Shown piece after piece: positions 50,873 through 59,545 of a stretch of 64,000 nucleotides of DNA. A program made the translations under genes and the position numbers. This stretch comes from UBA8914 sp034002905. GTDB taxonomy: Bacteria; Pseudomonadota; Alphaproteobacteria; UBA9219. Location: contig JAVEZQ010000005.1 of assembly GCA_034002905.1 (NCBI GenBank), forward strand, positions 62,001 to 126,000, read 5' to 3'. Numbering within the stretch: position 1 is the first letter of the stretch; every line of letters starts with the position of its first letter. The notes beneath the pieces were generated by a model, which saw nothing but the letters and a program-made list of their open reading frames with translations, was not told where the DNA came from and did no database searches.

Positions 50873-51762
50873 AGGAACTGCTTTAGTTGTTTGAGGGCCA
50901 AAAGACGCGCGGACACCACAGATAGGGCAGTAGCACAAAGTGGAACCAAGGTCATTACAAAAACGATTGTAACCCACGACATGGGGGCAACAACGGATAA
51001 GCCTCCGGATGTATTCAATATTAGTATGATAACAATTAGGGTCAGTCCAGCCAGACCAAACCCTGCCACAGAGGCGGGCAGCGAGAGACGCTGGATATGA
51101 TTTTGAAATTGAACAGCAATCAAGTTATCCGACGCGCCAATAAAATGCATAAGTTCGATCGTGTCTTTCTGGACGGCTGTTACAGCGCGTGCTATTACGG
51201 CCACGACCGTCACTAATGTGAAGAAAGTTAGAATAATCATGATGATGGATAAATAGCCTAGTACATTCAGGAAGCCCATCAACGTGTTCATCCAGCCAGC
51301 ATGGCTGTAAACTTTAACTTTTTGATAAGGAAGAGAAAGGCGCTCCTTGACACGATCCGCGCCCGATTGCACAGCTCCTTTGAGCTGGACATCAATTAAA
51401 ACGGGTAAAGGTAAAGAACGCAGAAGTTCATCGTCTGAAACCCAACTCTCTAGAAGTCTCTGTTTCTCTTCATCCGATATTTGTTTGACCGATGCAATAT
51501 CCGGATTTGTTGAGAGCTCCTGCAAAAGCTTGTCTGCCATTTTCTGTCGCTCAGCCTGTCCCTCACCATTCAGGAACGGAAGTTCCAGAGTCATGCGCGT
51601 TTGAAGTTCATCGCCCCAGGCAACCGATGTGCGCCCCAAAGCGGCCTGAGCCGCCATGGCAAGGCTTCCTAAATAAACAAGCACGGTCATCAGAATGACA
51701 AACATCATTCCAAGTCGTTGCTCATGAAAAGCAGTAGCAAACAGGTTGTTTGGTATAGACAT
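50869..51762 (-). CDS. ftsX: Cell division protein FtsX
   Basis: Permease-like partner of FtsE; transmits ATP cycling to peptidoglycan hydrolases at the septum. 297 residues with four membrane helices (MFVILMTVLVYLGSLAMAA; LGYLSIIMIILTFFTLVTVV; GFGLAGLTLIVIILIL; WVTIVFVMTLVPLCATALSV) and an extracellular domain between the first two (SNPDIASVKQISDEEK-like, LLESWVSDDELLRSLPLPV). The FtsX signature LMHFIGASDNLIAVQFQNHI is present. 17 bases separate it from ftsE. Confidence 0.94.
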   Translation of the reverse strand: MSIPNNLFATAFHEQRLGMMFVILMTVLVYLGSLAMAAQAALGRTSVAWGDELQTRMTLELPFLNGEGQAERQKMADKLLQELSTNPDIASVKQISDEEKQRLLESWVSDDELLRSLPLPVLIDVQLKGAVQSGADRVKERLSLPYQKVKVYSHAGWMNTLMGFLNVLGYLSIIMIILTFFTLVTVVAVIARAVTAVQKDTIELMHFIGASDNLIAVQFQNHIQRLSLPASVAGFGLAGLTLIVIILILNTSGGLSVVAPMSWVTIVFVMTLVPLCATALSVVSARLLALKQLKQFL

Positions 51763-51779
51763 TCACCTACCAGCGATTT

Positions 51780-52454
51780 CTAGGCAGCTTTTTCGAGCGA
51801 CGAAACAAGACGGCCATGTTTGAGACGTAAAATCGGTTTGGCGTATTTGCGTACAAGGTTCTGCTGATGGGTCGCAAAGATCACTGTTGTACCCATCTTA
51901 TTGAGTTCCATAAACAGATACATCAGCTTTTTCGACGTCTCTTCATCAACATTCCCCGTCGGTTCATCCGCTAACAGCAAATTAGGCTTGTTAACAATTG
52001 CCCGTGCGATCGCTACGCGCTGTTGTTCGCCACCTGACAATTCGTGGGGCATAGCATGCATTCGCTCTCCAATACCGACCCAGCTCAGGAGCTCTTTGAC
52101 ATAGTCCAAAACAATCTTGTCGCTTGCGCCGGCAATCCGTAATGGCAAGGCGGCATTTTCAAGCGCTGAAAGATGCGGGATCAACCGGAAATCCTGAAAG
52201 ACTATTCCAAGCCTGCGTCGAATCGCCGGAAAGTCGCCCCTTTGCAGTTGTGACGTGTCTTTGTCAAACAAAGTAATTTTGCCGGAAGTTGGTTTTTCCA
52301 TCTGGTAGATCAGACGCAAAAGGGAAGTCTTCCCTGCCCCGCTTGCGCCTGTCAGGAAATAAAAGACACCAGGCATCAATGCCAGATTGACATCACTCAG
52401 GACAACCTGATCCTGATTATAACGCAGCGAAACATGTTCGAAAGATACCAGCAT
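51780..52454 (-). CDS. ftsE: Cell division ATP-binding protein FtsE
   Basis: ABC ATPase of the FtsEX divisome complex, 224 residues. Walker A LTGASGAGKTSLLRLIY, Q-loop IVFQDFRLIPHL, signature LSGGEQQRVAIARAIV, Walker B LLLADEPTGNVDEET and H-loop FATHQQNLV. The DFRLI after the Q-loop is typical for FtsE. It begins 12 bases after the MarR gene and is followed by ftsX. Confidence 0.96.
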   Translation of the reverse strand: MLVSFEHVSLRYNQDQVVLSDVNLALMPGVFYFLTGASGAGKTSLLRLIYQMEKPTSGKITLFDKDTSQLQRGDFPAIRRRLGIVFQDFRLIPHLSALENAALPLRIAGASDKIVLDYVKELLSWVGIGERMHAMPHELSGGEQQRVAIARAIVNKPNLLLADEPTGNVDEETSKKLMYLFMELNKMGTTVIFATHQQNLVRKYAKPILRLKHGRLVSSLEKAA

Positions 52455-52466
52455 GCCTCAAGAATC

Positions 52467-52916
52467 TTATGAATAGTTGATGATGGACGTCCAGAAACGT
52501 TCCATTTTTTTGAGCGATTCTATCATCTTTGTAATTTCCTCTGCACCCAGTTGAGCTTCGCCAAGCTGCGTAATCTGCTTTTCAAAGTAGCTATGAAGCT
52601 GGGCGTGAAGCTTAAGCCCCTTCTCCGACAGCTTAACCCTTACCGAACGCCGATCATGCGGCGAGCGCTCAAGAACCAGATAATCCGCCTCCAGCATCTT
52701 TTTGACGTTATAGGAAACATTCGTCCCCAGATAATAACCACGTGCCGTTAATTCGCCGATGGTCATCTCATCCTCGCCAAGATTATAGAGGATCAGCGCC
52801 TGTACGTTATTGATATCCTGAACACCGTTTTTATCGAGGTCAACTTTCACAACTTCGAGAAAATGGCGATGAAGCCGTTCAATCAAGAGGATGGAGTCGT
52901 AATACGGGTGGGTCAC
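52467..52916 (-). CDS. MarR-family regulator, LdtR-like
   Basis: 149 residues from GTG 52916, which has CGAGGAGATCC directly upstream; the frame to 52949 is less supported. Winged-helix MarR fold: YYDSILLIERLHRHFLEVVK, MTIGELTARGYYLGTNVSYNVKKMLEADYLV (recognition helix), HDRRSVRVKLSEKG (wing) and a C-terminal dimer helix. The N-terminal YDSILLIERLHR is close to LdtR-type regulators that control cell-wall L,D-transpeptidase genes in Rhizobiales. Here it is directly ahead of ftsEX, suggesting a link to septal wall control. Confidence 0.87.
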   Translation of the reverse strand: MTHPYYDSILLIERLHRHFLEVVKVDLDKNGVQDINNVQALILYNLGEDEMTIGELTARGYYLGTNVSYNVKKMLEADYLVLERSPHDRRSVRVKLSEKGLKLHAQLHSYFEKQITQLGEAQLGAEEITKMIESLKKMERFWTSIINYS

Positions 52917-53083
52917 TGGGATCTCCTCGGTTCTCAATACCACAAACAAAGTGTGATTATATGGTCGAATCGTACTCCTGCTAAATTACGTTAAGTCGTT
53001 GGGTGAAGTCAAAGCATGTTCATGCCTATCGCGCCATCTCACAGACAGGCCGATATCGACAAATTTTAACCTGCTGAAACAAG

Positions 53084-54481
53084 TTAGAGAGCGTTTGACG
53101 CCACACCTGCCGAGGATAAGGCATCACGGATCTGCGATTTCAAACGTTCTAGCCCCGCTTGATCTGCGGCTTCGGCACGCGCCACCAAAACGGCCTGTGT
53201 ATTCGAAGCGCGCAGGAGCCACCATCCATCCGGCGTTTTGACGCGGACGCCGTCCGTTGCGTCAACCGTTGCCCCGGCGGCTTGTAGCCGTGCCTTGATT
53301 TCGTCGACTACGACAAACTTTTTGGACTCATCAACTTCGAAACGAATTTCCGGCGTGTTGATCATCTGGGGCAGTGTATCGCGCAATGCATCGAGCGTTG
53401 TGCCAAAGGTTTCGATCAACGAAATCAAACGGACACCGCAATAGATAGCATCGTCATAGCCATAGTACTTATCGGCAAAGAAGATGTGGCCACTCATCTC
53501 TCCAGCCAACGGCGAGTCCGTTTCCGCCATCTTGACCTTGATCAACGAATGCCCCGTTTTCCACATTAAGGGCTTGCCGCCATCTTTGGCGATTGAATCA
53601 AAGAGGCTCTGCGAAGCTTTGACATCGGCAATAATCGTCGCACCGGGATAAGACTTCAGGACTTCCTTGGCATAAATAGCGACAAGCTGATCGCCCGCTA
53701 CGATGCGTCCCTGTGAGTCAACGGCCCCAATACGGTCTGCATCTCCATCAAAGGCGATGCCCAGATCTGCCTTATGCTCTGCAACAGCCTTTTGCAAATC
53801 GACAAGATTTTTTGGCACAGTCGGGTCAGGATGGTGATTGGGAAAACGACCATCGATATCGCCGAATAGGATAATGTGTTCACCGGGAAGTTTTTTGAGT
53901 AACATCGAAAGGACTTGACCCGCAGCACCGTTGCCGTTGTCCCAGACAACCTTCTTGCCTTTTGTTCCTTCAAAATCCTTCAAAAGACGCTCAACATAGG
54001 CGTCAGCTATTTCCAAGTTGCGCGCAACGCCCTGCCCCTGCGCGAAATCGCCAGCTTTGGCGATCTGGGCGATTTTCTGAATCTTCTCTCCATAGATCGG
54101 CCCCCCTCCGGGCAACTTTTTTGACATCAGCATCTTGAAGCCATTCTGATCCGGTGGGTTATGCGAACCCGTGACCATGATACCGGCGTCGGCCTTTGTC
54201 TCATAAGTTGCAAAGTAAAGCATCGGCGTTGGTCCCAGGCCAATCCGCTCTACCTCTAGGCCTGTGGTCAAAAGACCTTCGACCAACGCATTTTCGAGCG
54301 CAGGCGAGTGCGTACGACCATCATATCCGACCATAATTCGTTTACCGCCTGCACGAACGATCATCGTACCAAAGGCCTGCCCAATGGCCATGGCATCTGT
54401 TGTCGTGAGGTTTTCCCCAACTGTGCCGCGAATATCATATTCACGAAGAATTACCGGACTGAATTCATGGTTCTGTAACAT
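53084..54481 (-). CDS. Phosphomannomutase/phosphoglucomutase
   Basis: Alpha-D-phosphohexomutase, 465 residues. Active-site phosphoserine Ser106 in GIMVTGSHNPPDQNGFKM, metal loop FDGDADRIGAVD, sugar-binding GEMSGHIFFADKYYG and the C-terminal phosphate loop LRASNTQAVLVARAEA. The SGHxFFxD and TGSHNPPDxNGxK pattern is the AlgC/ManB type acting on mannose and glucose phosphates, for LPS or exopolysaccharide precursors. It stands alone after a longer, AT-rich spacer. Confidence 0.93.
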   Translation of the reverse strand: MLQNHEFSPVILREYDIRGTVGENLTTTDAMAIGQAFGTMIVRAGGKRIMVGYDGRTHSPALENALVEGLLTTGLEVERIGLGPTPMLYFATYETKADAGIMVTGSHNPPDQNGFKMLMSKKLPGGGPIYGEKIQKIAQIAKAGDFAQGQGVARNLEIADAYVERLLKDFEGTKGKKVVWDNGNGAAGQVLSMLLKKLPGEHIILFGDIDGRFPNHHPDPTVPKNLVDLQKAVAEHKADLGIAFDGDADRIGAVDSQGRIVAGDQLVAIYAKEVLKSYPGATIIADVKASQSLFDSIAKDGGKPLMWKTGHSLIKVKMAETDSPLAGEMSGHIFFADKYYGYDDAIYCGVRLISLIETFGTTLDALRDTLPQMINTPEIRFEVDESKKFVVVDEIKARLQAAGATVDATDGVRVKTPDGWWLLRASNTQAVLVARAEAADQAGLERLKSQIRDALSSAGVASNAL

Positions 54482-54826
54482 ATAAGGCCACCCTTGTCTT
54501 TTGTTGCTTGTTGGAAGCTATCCGTATTTTGTTAATAGTGCAATATGAAGCCGTTTTTTTGGGCCGTTTTAGGGCAAAATGGTCTTAAATCGTCTCAATA
54601 GACCTATTTCGCTTTAAAAATTCGCAAGGCTACAAAAGATAAATTAGTTCAACTTTAGAAACATTTATTAATTTTTATTTCGTAAGCTCTTGTCGCGTAA
54701 AACCAATTTCCATTTGCGAAATTATTTGGAAATTCGAACTTCTCTAACTTACAGAAAATCCAATGAAATCTTAAGGTTACCTCAATAAAGCTGTGGGAAA
54801 ATGGAAAGTGGAGAAGTCTAGAGCAC
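54482..54826. other. AT-rich intergenic region before the Tad-type genes
   Basis: 345 bases between divergent phosphohexomutase and TadE genes. A near-match to the CtrA box (TTAA-N7-TTAA) is seen at 54771-54785 (TTAA GGTTACC TCAA, one mismatch in the second half), about 45 bases before the first TadE start. No ORF, RNA gene or terminator was found here. Confidence 0.4.
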
Positions 54827-55393
54827 ATGAAACATCGGGGCAATAAAGGGCTATCGTCGCAGGTTCGCATGACCAAGAGCGTTAACATATTTAGACTGAG
54901 CGCGCAGTACCGACCAAGCAGTCGCAATCGTGCCAAACGAGGCGTGACGGCCGTTGAATTTGCCCTTATTGCGCCAGCACTTTTTATTTTCTTGATAGGC
55001 ATTACAGAAATCACCTTGCTTATGCTGGCTGAACATATCATTGAGAATGCGACCTATAACGCATCCAGAACGGCTAAAACGGGGTACGTTGCGGAAGACA
55101 AAACGCAAGAAGAAACTGTGCGGAATGTTCTGCTGGCGCGTCTTGCTGGCCTGAATCCATTGATCGATGTGGCAAAAGTCTCAATGACATCTGTTGCCTA
55201 TGCTGATTTAAGCGACATTGGACAGCCGGGGCAAGGCGAAGTCTCTCTCGGCAAGCCCGCCCAGATTGTCGTTTACACCATTTCCTACCCATGGAAGTTC
55301 TTCACGCCGTTAATCGGCGAGATCATGGGAGATGAACACAATATTATGAACTTAACGTCACGTATCGTGGTGAGAAATGAACCTTACGATTAA
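54827..55393 (+). CDS. TadE-type pseudopilin
   Basis: 188 residues. After a basic N-terminus (~45 residues) comes KRGVTAVEFALIAPALFIFL, the TadE domain: a Gly before the prepilin-peptidase cut, Glu at +5 and a hydrophobic helix. The rest is a periplasmic beta/alpha domain (ENATYNASRTAKTGYV, EETVRNVLLARLAGL, IVVYTISYPWKFFTPLIG). TadE/TadF are minor pseudopilins of Flp pili. ATG 54827 has GGAGAAG upstream. Its end overlaps the next TadE gene by 17 bases in another frame. Confidence 0.88.
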   Translation: MKHRGNKGLSSQVRMTKSVNIFRLSAQYRPSSRNRAKRGVTAVEFALIAPALFIFLIGITEITLLMLAEHIIENATYNASRTAKTGYVAEDKTQEETVRNVLLARLAGLNPLIDVAKVSMTSVAYADLSDIGQPGQGEVSLGKPAQIVVYTISYPWKFFTPLIGEIMGDEHNIMNLTSRIVVRNEPYD

Positions 55394-55961
55394 CAGACGC
55401 ATGCGCACGATCCATCAACTCGCCAGCACAGCCAAAAAGAAAGGCGCTGTTGCGATCGAGTTTGCGCTGACCTTGCCGATTTGGGTCGTGCTCTTGATTG
55501 GCAGCGCGGATGCCGCCTATATGATGATCATGTCCCAACGTATTGATCGCGTTGCCTACTCTGTAACAGATATCACGACGCAGTCGGATACGCTTACCAT
55601 GAACGACCTAAATAACATTTTGCTCGCTGCCGGACAACTGATGCAGCCCTTTGAGTTCGGGGTCAAAGGCGTTGTTATCGTGACCTCTCTTTACAAGCCT
55701 TCTGGTGAGCCGACAAAAATAAGCTGGCAATATGTCGGGGGTGGGTCCCTTGAACGAGTCAGTAAAATCGGAGCCGTGGGCGCTACGCCCATCATGCCCA
55801 ATGGTCTGACCCTTAATGACAACGAGAATGTGATCGTCTCAGAGGTCTATTACGATTTTGAGCCCATGTTTGTTAATGCCGGCGTGTTAAAGCATGCGGA
55901 TATCTATAGAACTGCGATTTACAAGCCAAGACTTAGTCCTTTGATTACACCGCCGACATGA
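55377..55961 (+). CDS. Second TadE/TadF-type pseudopilin
   Basis: 194 residues, starts inside the first TadE gene. KKKGAVAIEFALTLPIWVVLL is the TadE-type prepilin-like helix, with Gly before the cut site and Glu at +5. The remainder is a small exported domain (YMMIMSQRIDRVAYSVTDIT, LAAGQLMQPFEFGVKGVVIV). Genes of this kind come in pairs (TadE, TadF) in Flp/Tad loci. The rest of tad (CpaF ATPase, TadB/C, RcpA secretin, Flp) is not in the window. Confidence 0.86.
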   Translation: MNLTINRRMRTIHQLASTAKKKGAVAIEFALTLPIWVVLLIGSADAAYMMIMSQRIDRVAYSVTDITTQSDTLTMNDLNNILLAAGQLMQPFEFGVKGVVIVTSLYKPSGEPTKISWQYVGGGSLERVSKIGAVGATPIMPNGLTLNDNENVIVSEVYYDFEPMFVNAGVLKHADIYRTAIYKPRLSPLITPPT

Positions 55962-55979
55962 AGGTAAGGAGTGTGTGCA

Positions 55980-57413
55980 ATGCTTACGAGATTGATTAAA
56001 AAACTCTGGAACGGCAAGATTGAATCCTTCGTCAGCAGTGAAGGTGGGATGACCCTTCCTTTGCTTGCCGCAACCTTCATGACGGTTATTTCCTTTGTCG
56101 GCGTTTCGGTTGATATCGCACGATATCAGCTTGTCCAGTCACGCCTTTCCTTTGCCCTCGACGCAGCGGGGCTTGCCGCCGGATCGACTTTTAGCACCAC
56201 CAACCTGACATTCGAATTGAACAAATATATGCAGGCGAACTTTCCTGCTCACTACATGGGAGCCGAAACCCCTCTGATCCAATCACAGGTGAGTGGTGAT
56301 AAAAATGTCATCGATTTGATGGCAAACACCACGATGCCAACGACATTTATGAATGTTTTTGGCATTTCGACTATGTCTGTCGAAGCAACGTCTCAAGTCA
56401 CGCGCAAGGCCTCCGGTCTTGAGATTGTAATGGCCCTTGATAACACGGGTTCTATGAATTCAAGCGGTAAGCTCGCTGCGCTGAAAGATGCAACAACCTC
56501 GCTTGTCAATATTTTGTTTGGATCGCATGAGACAGTCAAAGATCTTTGGATCGGTCTCGTTCCCTTCTCCCAAGCCGTCAACATCGGCACATCTCGAACA
56601 GATTGGATTGATCAGACGCACTTTGCCACGCTGAACTGGGGCCCAACGAGCTGGGCTGGGTGTGTGGATGCCCGCGAGACGAACAGCCGTGATCAGGTCG
56701 ATGACCCACCAACCGTCGAGTTGTACAAGGCATATTTTTCTCCTAGTACGGATAACCGTCCCTATCCCTATAACACTTGGAGCTATATAAATGCCAACAA
56801 GTGGATTATCGACCGATCACCTTTGACCTACTCGAACTATATCGACGAGGATCTTGGGCCGAATGCGTATTGTCCCCAACCCTTGACGCCGATGACAGGA
56901 AGCAAAACGACCATCCTGAATGGCATTAGCAGCATGGAAGCTCGCGGCAACACGCATATCGGCCTCGGCGCTATTTGGGCGTGGAATATGATCTCTCCGC
57001 GCTGGCGAGGCTTGTGGGGAGGTGAAATGAATGAAAAAAGCCTTCCTTTGGATTATGGCACCAAGAACATGAACAAGGCTGTGATCATCCTGACAGACGG
57101 TGAGAACACCATGAGCAGCACGATCTTTACCGCTTATGGCTACCTGAGTGATGGAAGGCTCGGGACAACAAGTAGCTCGACGGCTGTGACGAGGCTTAAC
57201 ACTAGATTGTCGAACGTATGTACGGCCATGAAGAATAAGGGGATCTACGTATACACGATCGCCTTGGGTTATCCGGGGACCAGCACGATCGACTTGCTTA
57301 AATCTTGTGCATCGGCACCGAATTACTTCTTTAATTCGCCGACGTCGTCGGAGCTAACAACGGTATTTAATGCCATTGCCGACTCCTTGTCGAACCTGCG
57401 TATTAGCCAATAA
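55980..57413 (+). CDS. TadG-like protein with von Willebrand factor A domain
   Basis: 477 residues from ATG 55980 (MLTRLIKKLWNG), with AAGGTAAGGA upstream; GTG 55971 would add three residues. The N-terminal TadG-like helix GMTLPLLAATFMTVISFVG anchors it. A VWA domain follows from residue ~145: IVMALDNTGSMNSSGKL carries the MIDAS DxTGS variant, and KAVIILTDGENTMSS the second loop. Large inserts contain Trp, Tyr and Pro-rich sequence. Such proteins accompany TadE/F and are thought to act at the pilus tip or base. A strong terminator follows. Confidence 0.88.
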   Translation: MLTRLIKKLWNGKIESFVSSEGGMTLPLLAATFMTVISFVGVSVDIARYQLVQSRLSFALDAAGLAAGSTFSTTNLTFELNKYMQANFPAHYMGAETPLIQSQVSGDKNVIDLMANTTMPTTFMNVFGISTMSVEATSQVTRKASGLEIVMALDNTGSMNSSGKLAALKDATTSLVNILFGSHETVKDLWIGLVPFSQAVNIGTSRTDWIDQTHFATLNWGPTSWAGCVDARETNSRDQVDDPPTVELYKAYFSPSTDNRPYPYNTWSYINANKWIIDRSPLTYSNYIDEDLGPNAYCPQPLTPMTGSKTTILNGISSMEARGNTHIGLGAIWAWNMISPRWRGLWGGEMNEKSLPLDYGTKNMNKAVIILTDGENTMSSTIFTAYGYLSDGRLGTTSSSTAVTRLNTRLSNVCTAMKNKGIYVYTIALGYPGTSTIDLLKSCASAPNYFFNSPTSSELTTVFNAIADSLSNLRISQ

Positions 57414-57434
57414 TAGTTTATATATCATTGGGTT

Positions 57435-57460
57435 AAGGGGGGTGCGCAAGCCCCCCTTTT
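57435..57460 (+). terminator. Terminator of the TadE/E/G cluster
   Basis: AAGGGGGG and CCCCCCTT form a hairpin with TGCGCAAG between and TTTT after it, about 22 bases past the stop at 57413. Confidence 0.85.
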
Positions 57461-57623
57461 CTCTTTGAAATTAACCATTATTTTGCCTAACAATCTGTTA
57501 TGAAAGTATTTTTATATGTTGCGAGGCCGTTATATTAAGCTTAACGTTAGGCGATTTTAAAGGTGTTTCGTGTATCCTTGAATCATATTTGCTTAGGGCC
57601 ACATTTTATAAGGGAGATATATC

Positions 57624-57929
57624 ATGCCGGGAACAAAGCCCTCTTTTTCATCAAGTGGCGATCAGGTCAAAATCGTCAGAATGACAGATCGTCAGCGCGA
57701 ACTGGATAAACTGCCCTCCCCTAAAACGAGGAGATGGGTTGTCAGCCGCAAGGTGCAGGTTGTCTCGGCCGTTCGCAATGGCGTGCTAAGCTTGCCAGAA
57801 GCCTGTGAGCGTTATCACCTTTCCGAAGAAGAGTTTCACTCATGGGCTATCCTGCTTGATAACCATGGTACAAGTGGCTTGCGCACAACGCGCCTGCAAG
57901 ATTATCGCCAGAAGCCAACAGAGCACTAA
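57624..57929 (+). CDS. sciP: SciP, inhibitor of the cell-cycle regulator CtrA
   Basis: 101 residues. The DUF1153/SciP core is plain: LPSPKTRRWVVSRKVQVVSAV, RNGVLSLPEACERYHLSEEEF, HSWAILLDNHGTSGLRTTRLQDYR. SciP is a helix-turn-helix protein that binds CtrA at G1-phase promoters and blocks RNA polymerase recruitment, for example at flagellar and pilus genes. ATG 57624 has AAGGGAG upstream. The gene is preceded by Tad-type pilus genes, which are CtrA targets in Caulobacter. It has its own promoter region and a strong terminator. Confidence 0.95.
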   Translation: MPGTKPSFSSSGDQVKIVRMTDRQRELDKLPSPKTRRWVVSRKVQVVSAVRNGVLSLPEACERYHLSEEEFHSWAILLDNHGTSGLRTTRLQDYRQKPTEH

Positions 57930-57941
57930 ACCACAACAAAA

Positions 57942-57996
57942 AAGACCATCTTTCGTAGGGATCTGTCATAAGGTCCGACGAAAGATGGTCTTTTTT
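57942..57996 (+). terminator. Terminator of sciP
   Basis: AAGACCATCTTTCGT pairs with ACGAAAGATGGTCTT over 15 bases around a loop of about 19 bases, followed by T6. It is among the strongest terminators in the window. Confidence 0.9.
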
Positions 57997-58044
57997 ATGT
58001 CTGCAAAAAATAGAATATACGGAAAAAGGTGTTAGGCGGGATAA

Positions 58045-59301
58045 TTAACGTACATAGACGTGGACTTCAGCCGACTTGGCGTCAACCGTTTGTGTGCTGC
58101 CCATGACAATACGCGAAGGTGCCAGACCAAGCTGAACCAATGCCCGCTTGACTGTCTCTGCGCGACGTGTGGACTCTTCCTGAACTTTCGCCAATTCGGA
58201 AGGATCGCCACTTAAAGGGGCAACCGCGACAACGCTAAACTCACTCTGCGGCTTATGTTGGAGAACCGTGCTTACGGCCGCCGAGAGCTGCTGCTCGTAT
58301 TCCACATTCGACTGGTTGAAACGAATTAACACTAAAAGGCGCCCAGTTGTGGGCGCCAATGAGGGGTCAATACGTCCATCACCTATGTTAGGTGCCTGAC
58401 TGCTCGTGACGGGCATAATCGGGGCGGCCGAGGGTGTGGGGGAGAACCCGCCCCCTTGCGTTTGCGGCGGCAAGGACATAACAGGTGACGGATTTACGAT
58501 AACAGGACGGCTGGCCATGCTGCTTCCCAGAAGTTCACCACGTGTGATGGCAAAGGCCAAGGCCTGCAAATTGCCACGTTCTGTTGTCAGATATACAGTC
58601 TGGCGCTGAATGTCATCAGCGACCTGATTGCGGAGATAGTCAAGCTGCACGATCAAACGGCTCACTTCATCACGCAGCAGGCGTAATTGATCGTGATCTT
58701 CATCGACGGCACCCGAAAGTAGGAAGCCAGCTTGTACAGACTCCATCATATAAGAGGCAAGAGAAGCATCAGCCGATACAGACGTCTGCAAAGCGTTCAA
58801 GCGATTGAGCGAGTTCGTCACCTCGTTCAGACTAGCCTCGGCCTCTTCCCATTGACGCAACAAGATCGGATTACCGCGAGTTGTTCCATTCTGGAGGCGT
58901 GCCGTGATGGCGGCCACCGTGCTGTGATACTGAACAGCACCGGCTGCTCCATTGGAGCGCAGAACCATAAACTCACTTGCGTTTAAATTGACCGAGGAGC
59001 GTAACCGTAATACTTCATCACGGAGCTCTTGGGCCCGGTTACCAACCATGGTGCCACTTGAGGGGCCAAATCCCGCCAGCGAGTCATTTGCCCCGCTTCC
59101 TGAGGAAGAAAGCGTTGAGGGCATATCCTCTGGCGCCAACTGCATTGGTGTACTATCGAGACCAGCGATCTCGCTATTCACCAATGACCCTCCTCTTCCA
59201 ATGTTACTCGCCGAATTTGCACCATCTGGTGATGCCCATACGGGAGAGCCAGCAGAAATAACAACAGCCAATAAAACGGCTAGTACAGTTTTGCGGAGCA
59301 T
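58045..59301 (-). CDS. OmpA-like periplasmic/envelope protein
   Basis: 418 residues from ATG 59301 (GAAGGA upstream; earlier in-frame starts have weaker sites). A signal peptide (KTVLAVLLAVVISAGSPVWA), a Ser/Gly-rich stretch, a helical middle (~100-260, ELRDEVLRLRSSVNLNASE, LLRDEVSRLIVQLDYLRNQ) that looks like a coiled coil, a Pro/Gln-rich linker, and a C-terminal ~110-residue domain (LLVLIRFNQSNVEYEQQL, SEFSVVAVAPLSGD, RRAETVKRALVQLGLAPSRI) with the fold plan of OmpA-type peptidoglycan-binding domains. It may tether the outer membrane to the wall; the canonical D-R pair is not clear. Confidence 0.75.
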   Translation of the reverse strand: MLRKTVLAVLLAVVISAGSPVWASPDGANSASNIGRGGSLVNSEIAGLDSTPMQLAPEDMPSTLSSSGSGANDSLAGFGPSSGTMVGNRAQELRDEVLRLRSSVNLNASEFMVLRSNGAAGAVQYHSTVAAITARLQNGTTRGNPILLRQWEEAEASLNEVTNSLNRLNALQTSVSADASLASYMMESVQAGFLLSGAVDEDHDQLRLLRDEVSRLIVQLDYLRNQVADDIQRQTVYLTTERGNLQALAFAITRGELLGSSMASRPVIVNPSPVMSLPPQTQGGGFSPTPSAAPIMPVTSSQAPNIGDGRIDPSLAPTTGRLLVLIRFNQSNVEYEQQLSAAVSTVLQHKPQSEFSVVAVAPLSGDPSELAKVQEESTRRAETVKRALVQLGLAPSRIVMGSTQTVDAKSAEVHVYVR

Positions 59302-59545
59302 CGCAAATTCCTTCGTTTGCATCACGTTACACCCATGAGCGATTACAGAGACCTTACAAACCACTTGATCCTAAACACATATATTTAGAGATAACTGGCG
59401 TAAATTCCAAGCACTCAGATTACGAATCTTTTACATCCTAATTTGTTAACCGCTTGATAACAAGAAGAACCTCACAACATTTTTGTGGCCATTGCGCCAC
59501 ACCCTTAAAAGAAGATATAAAGTCAAATACGGAGAAAGCACAAAC

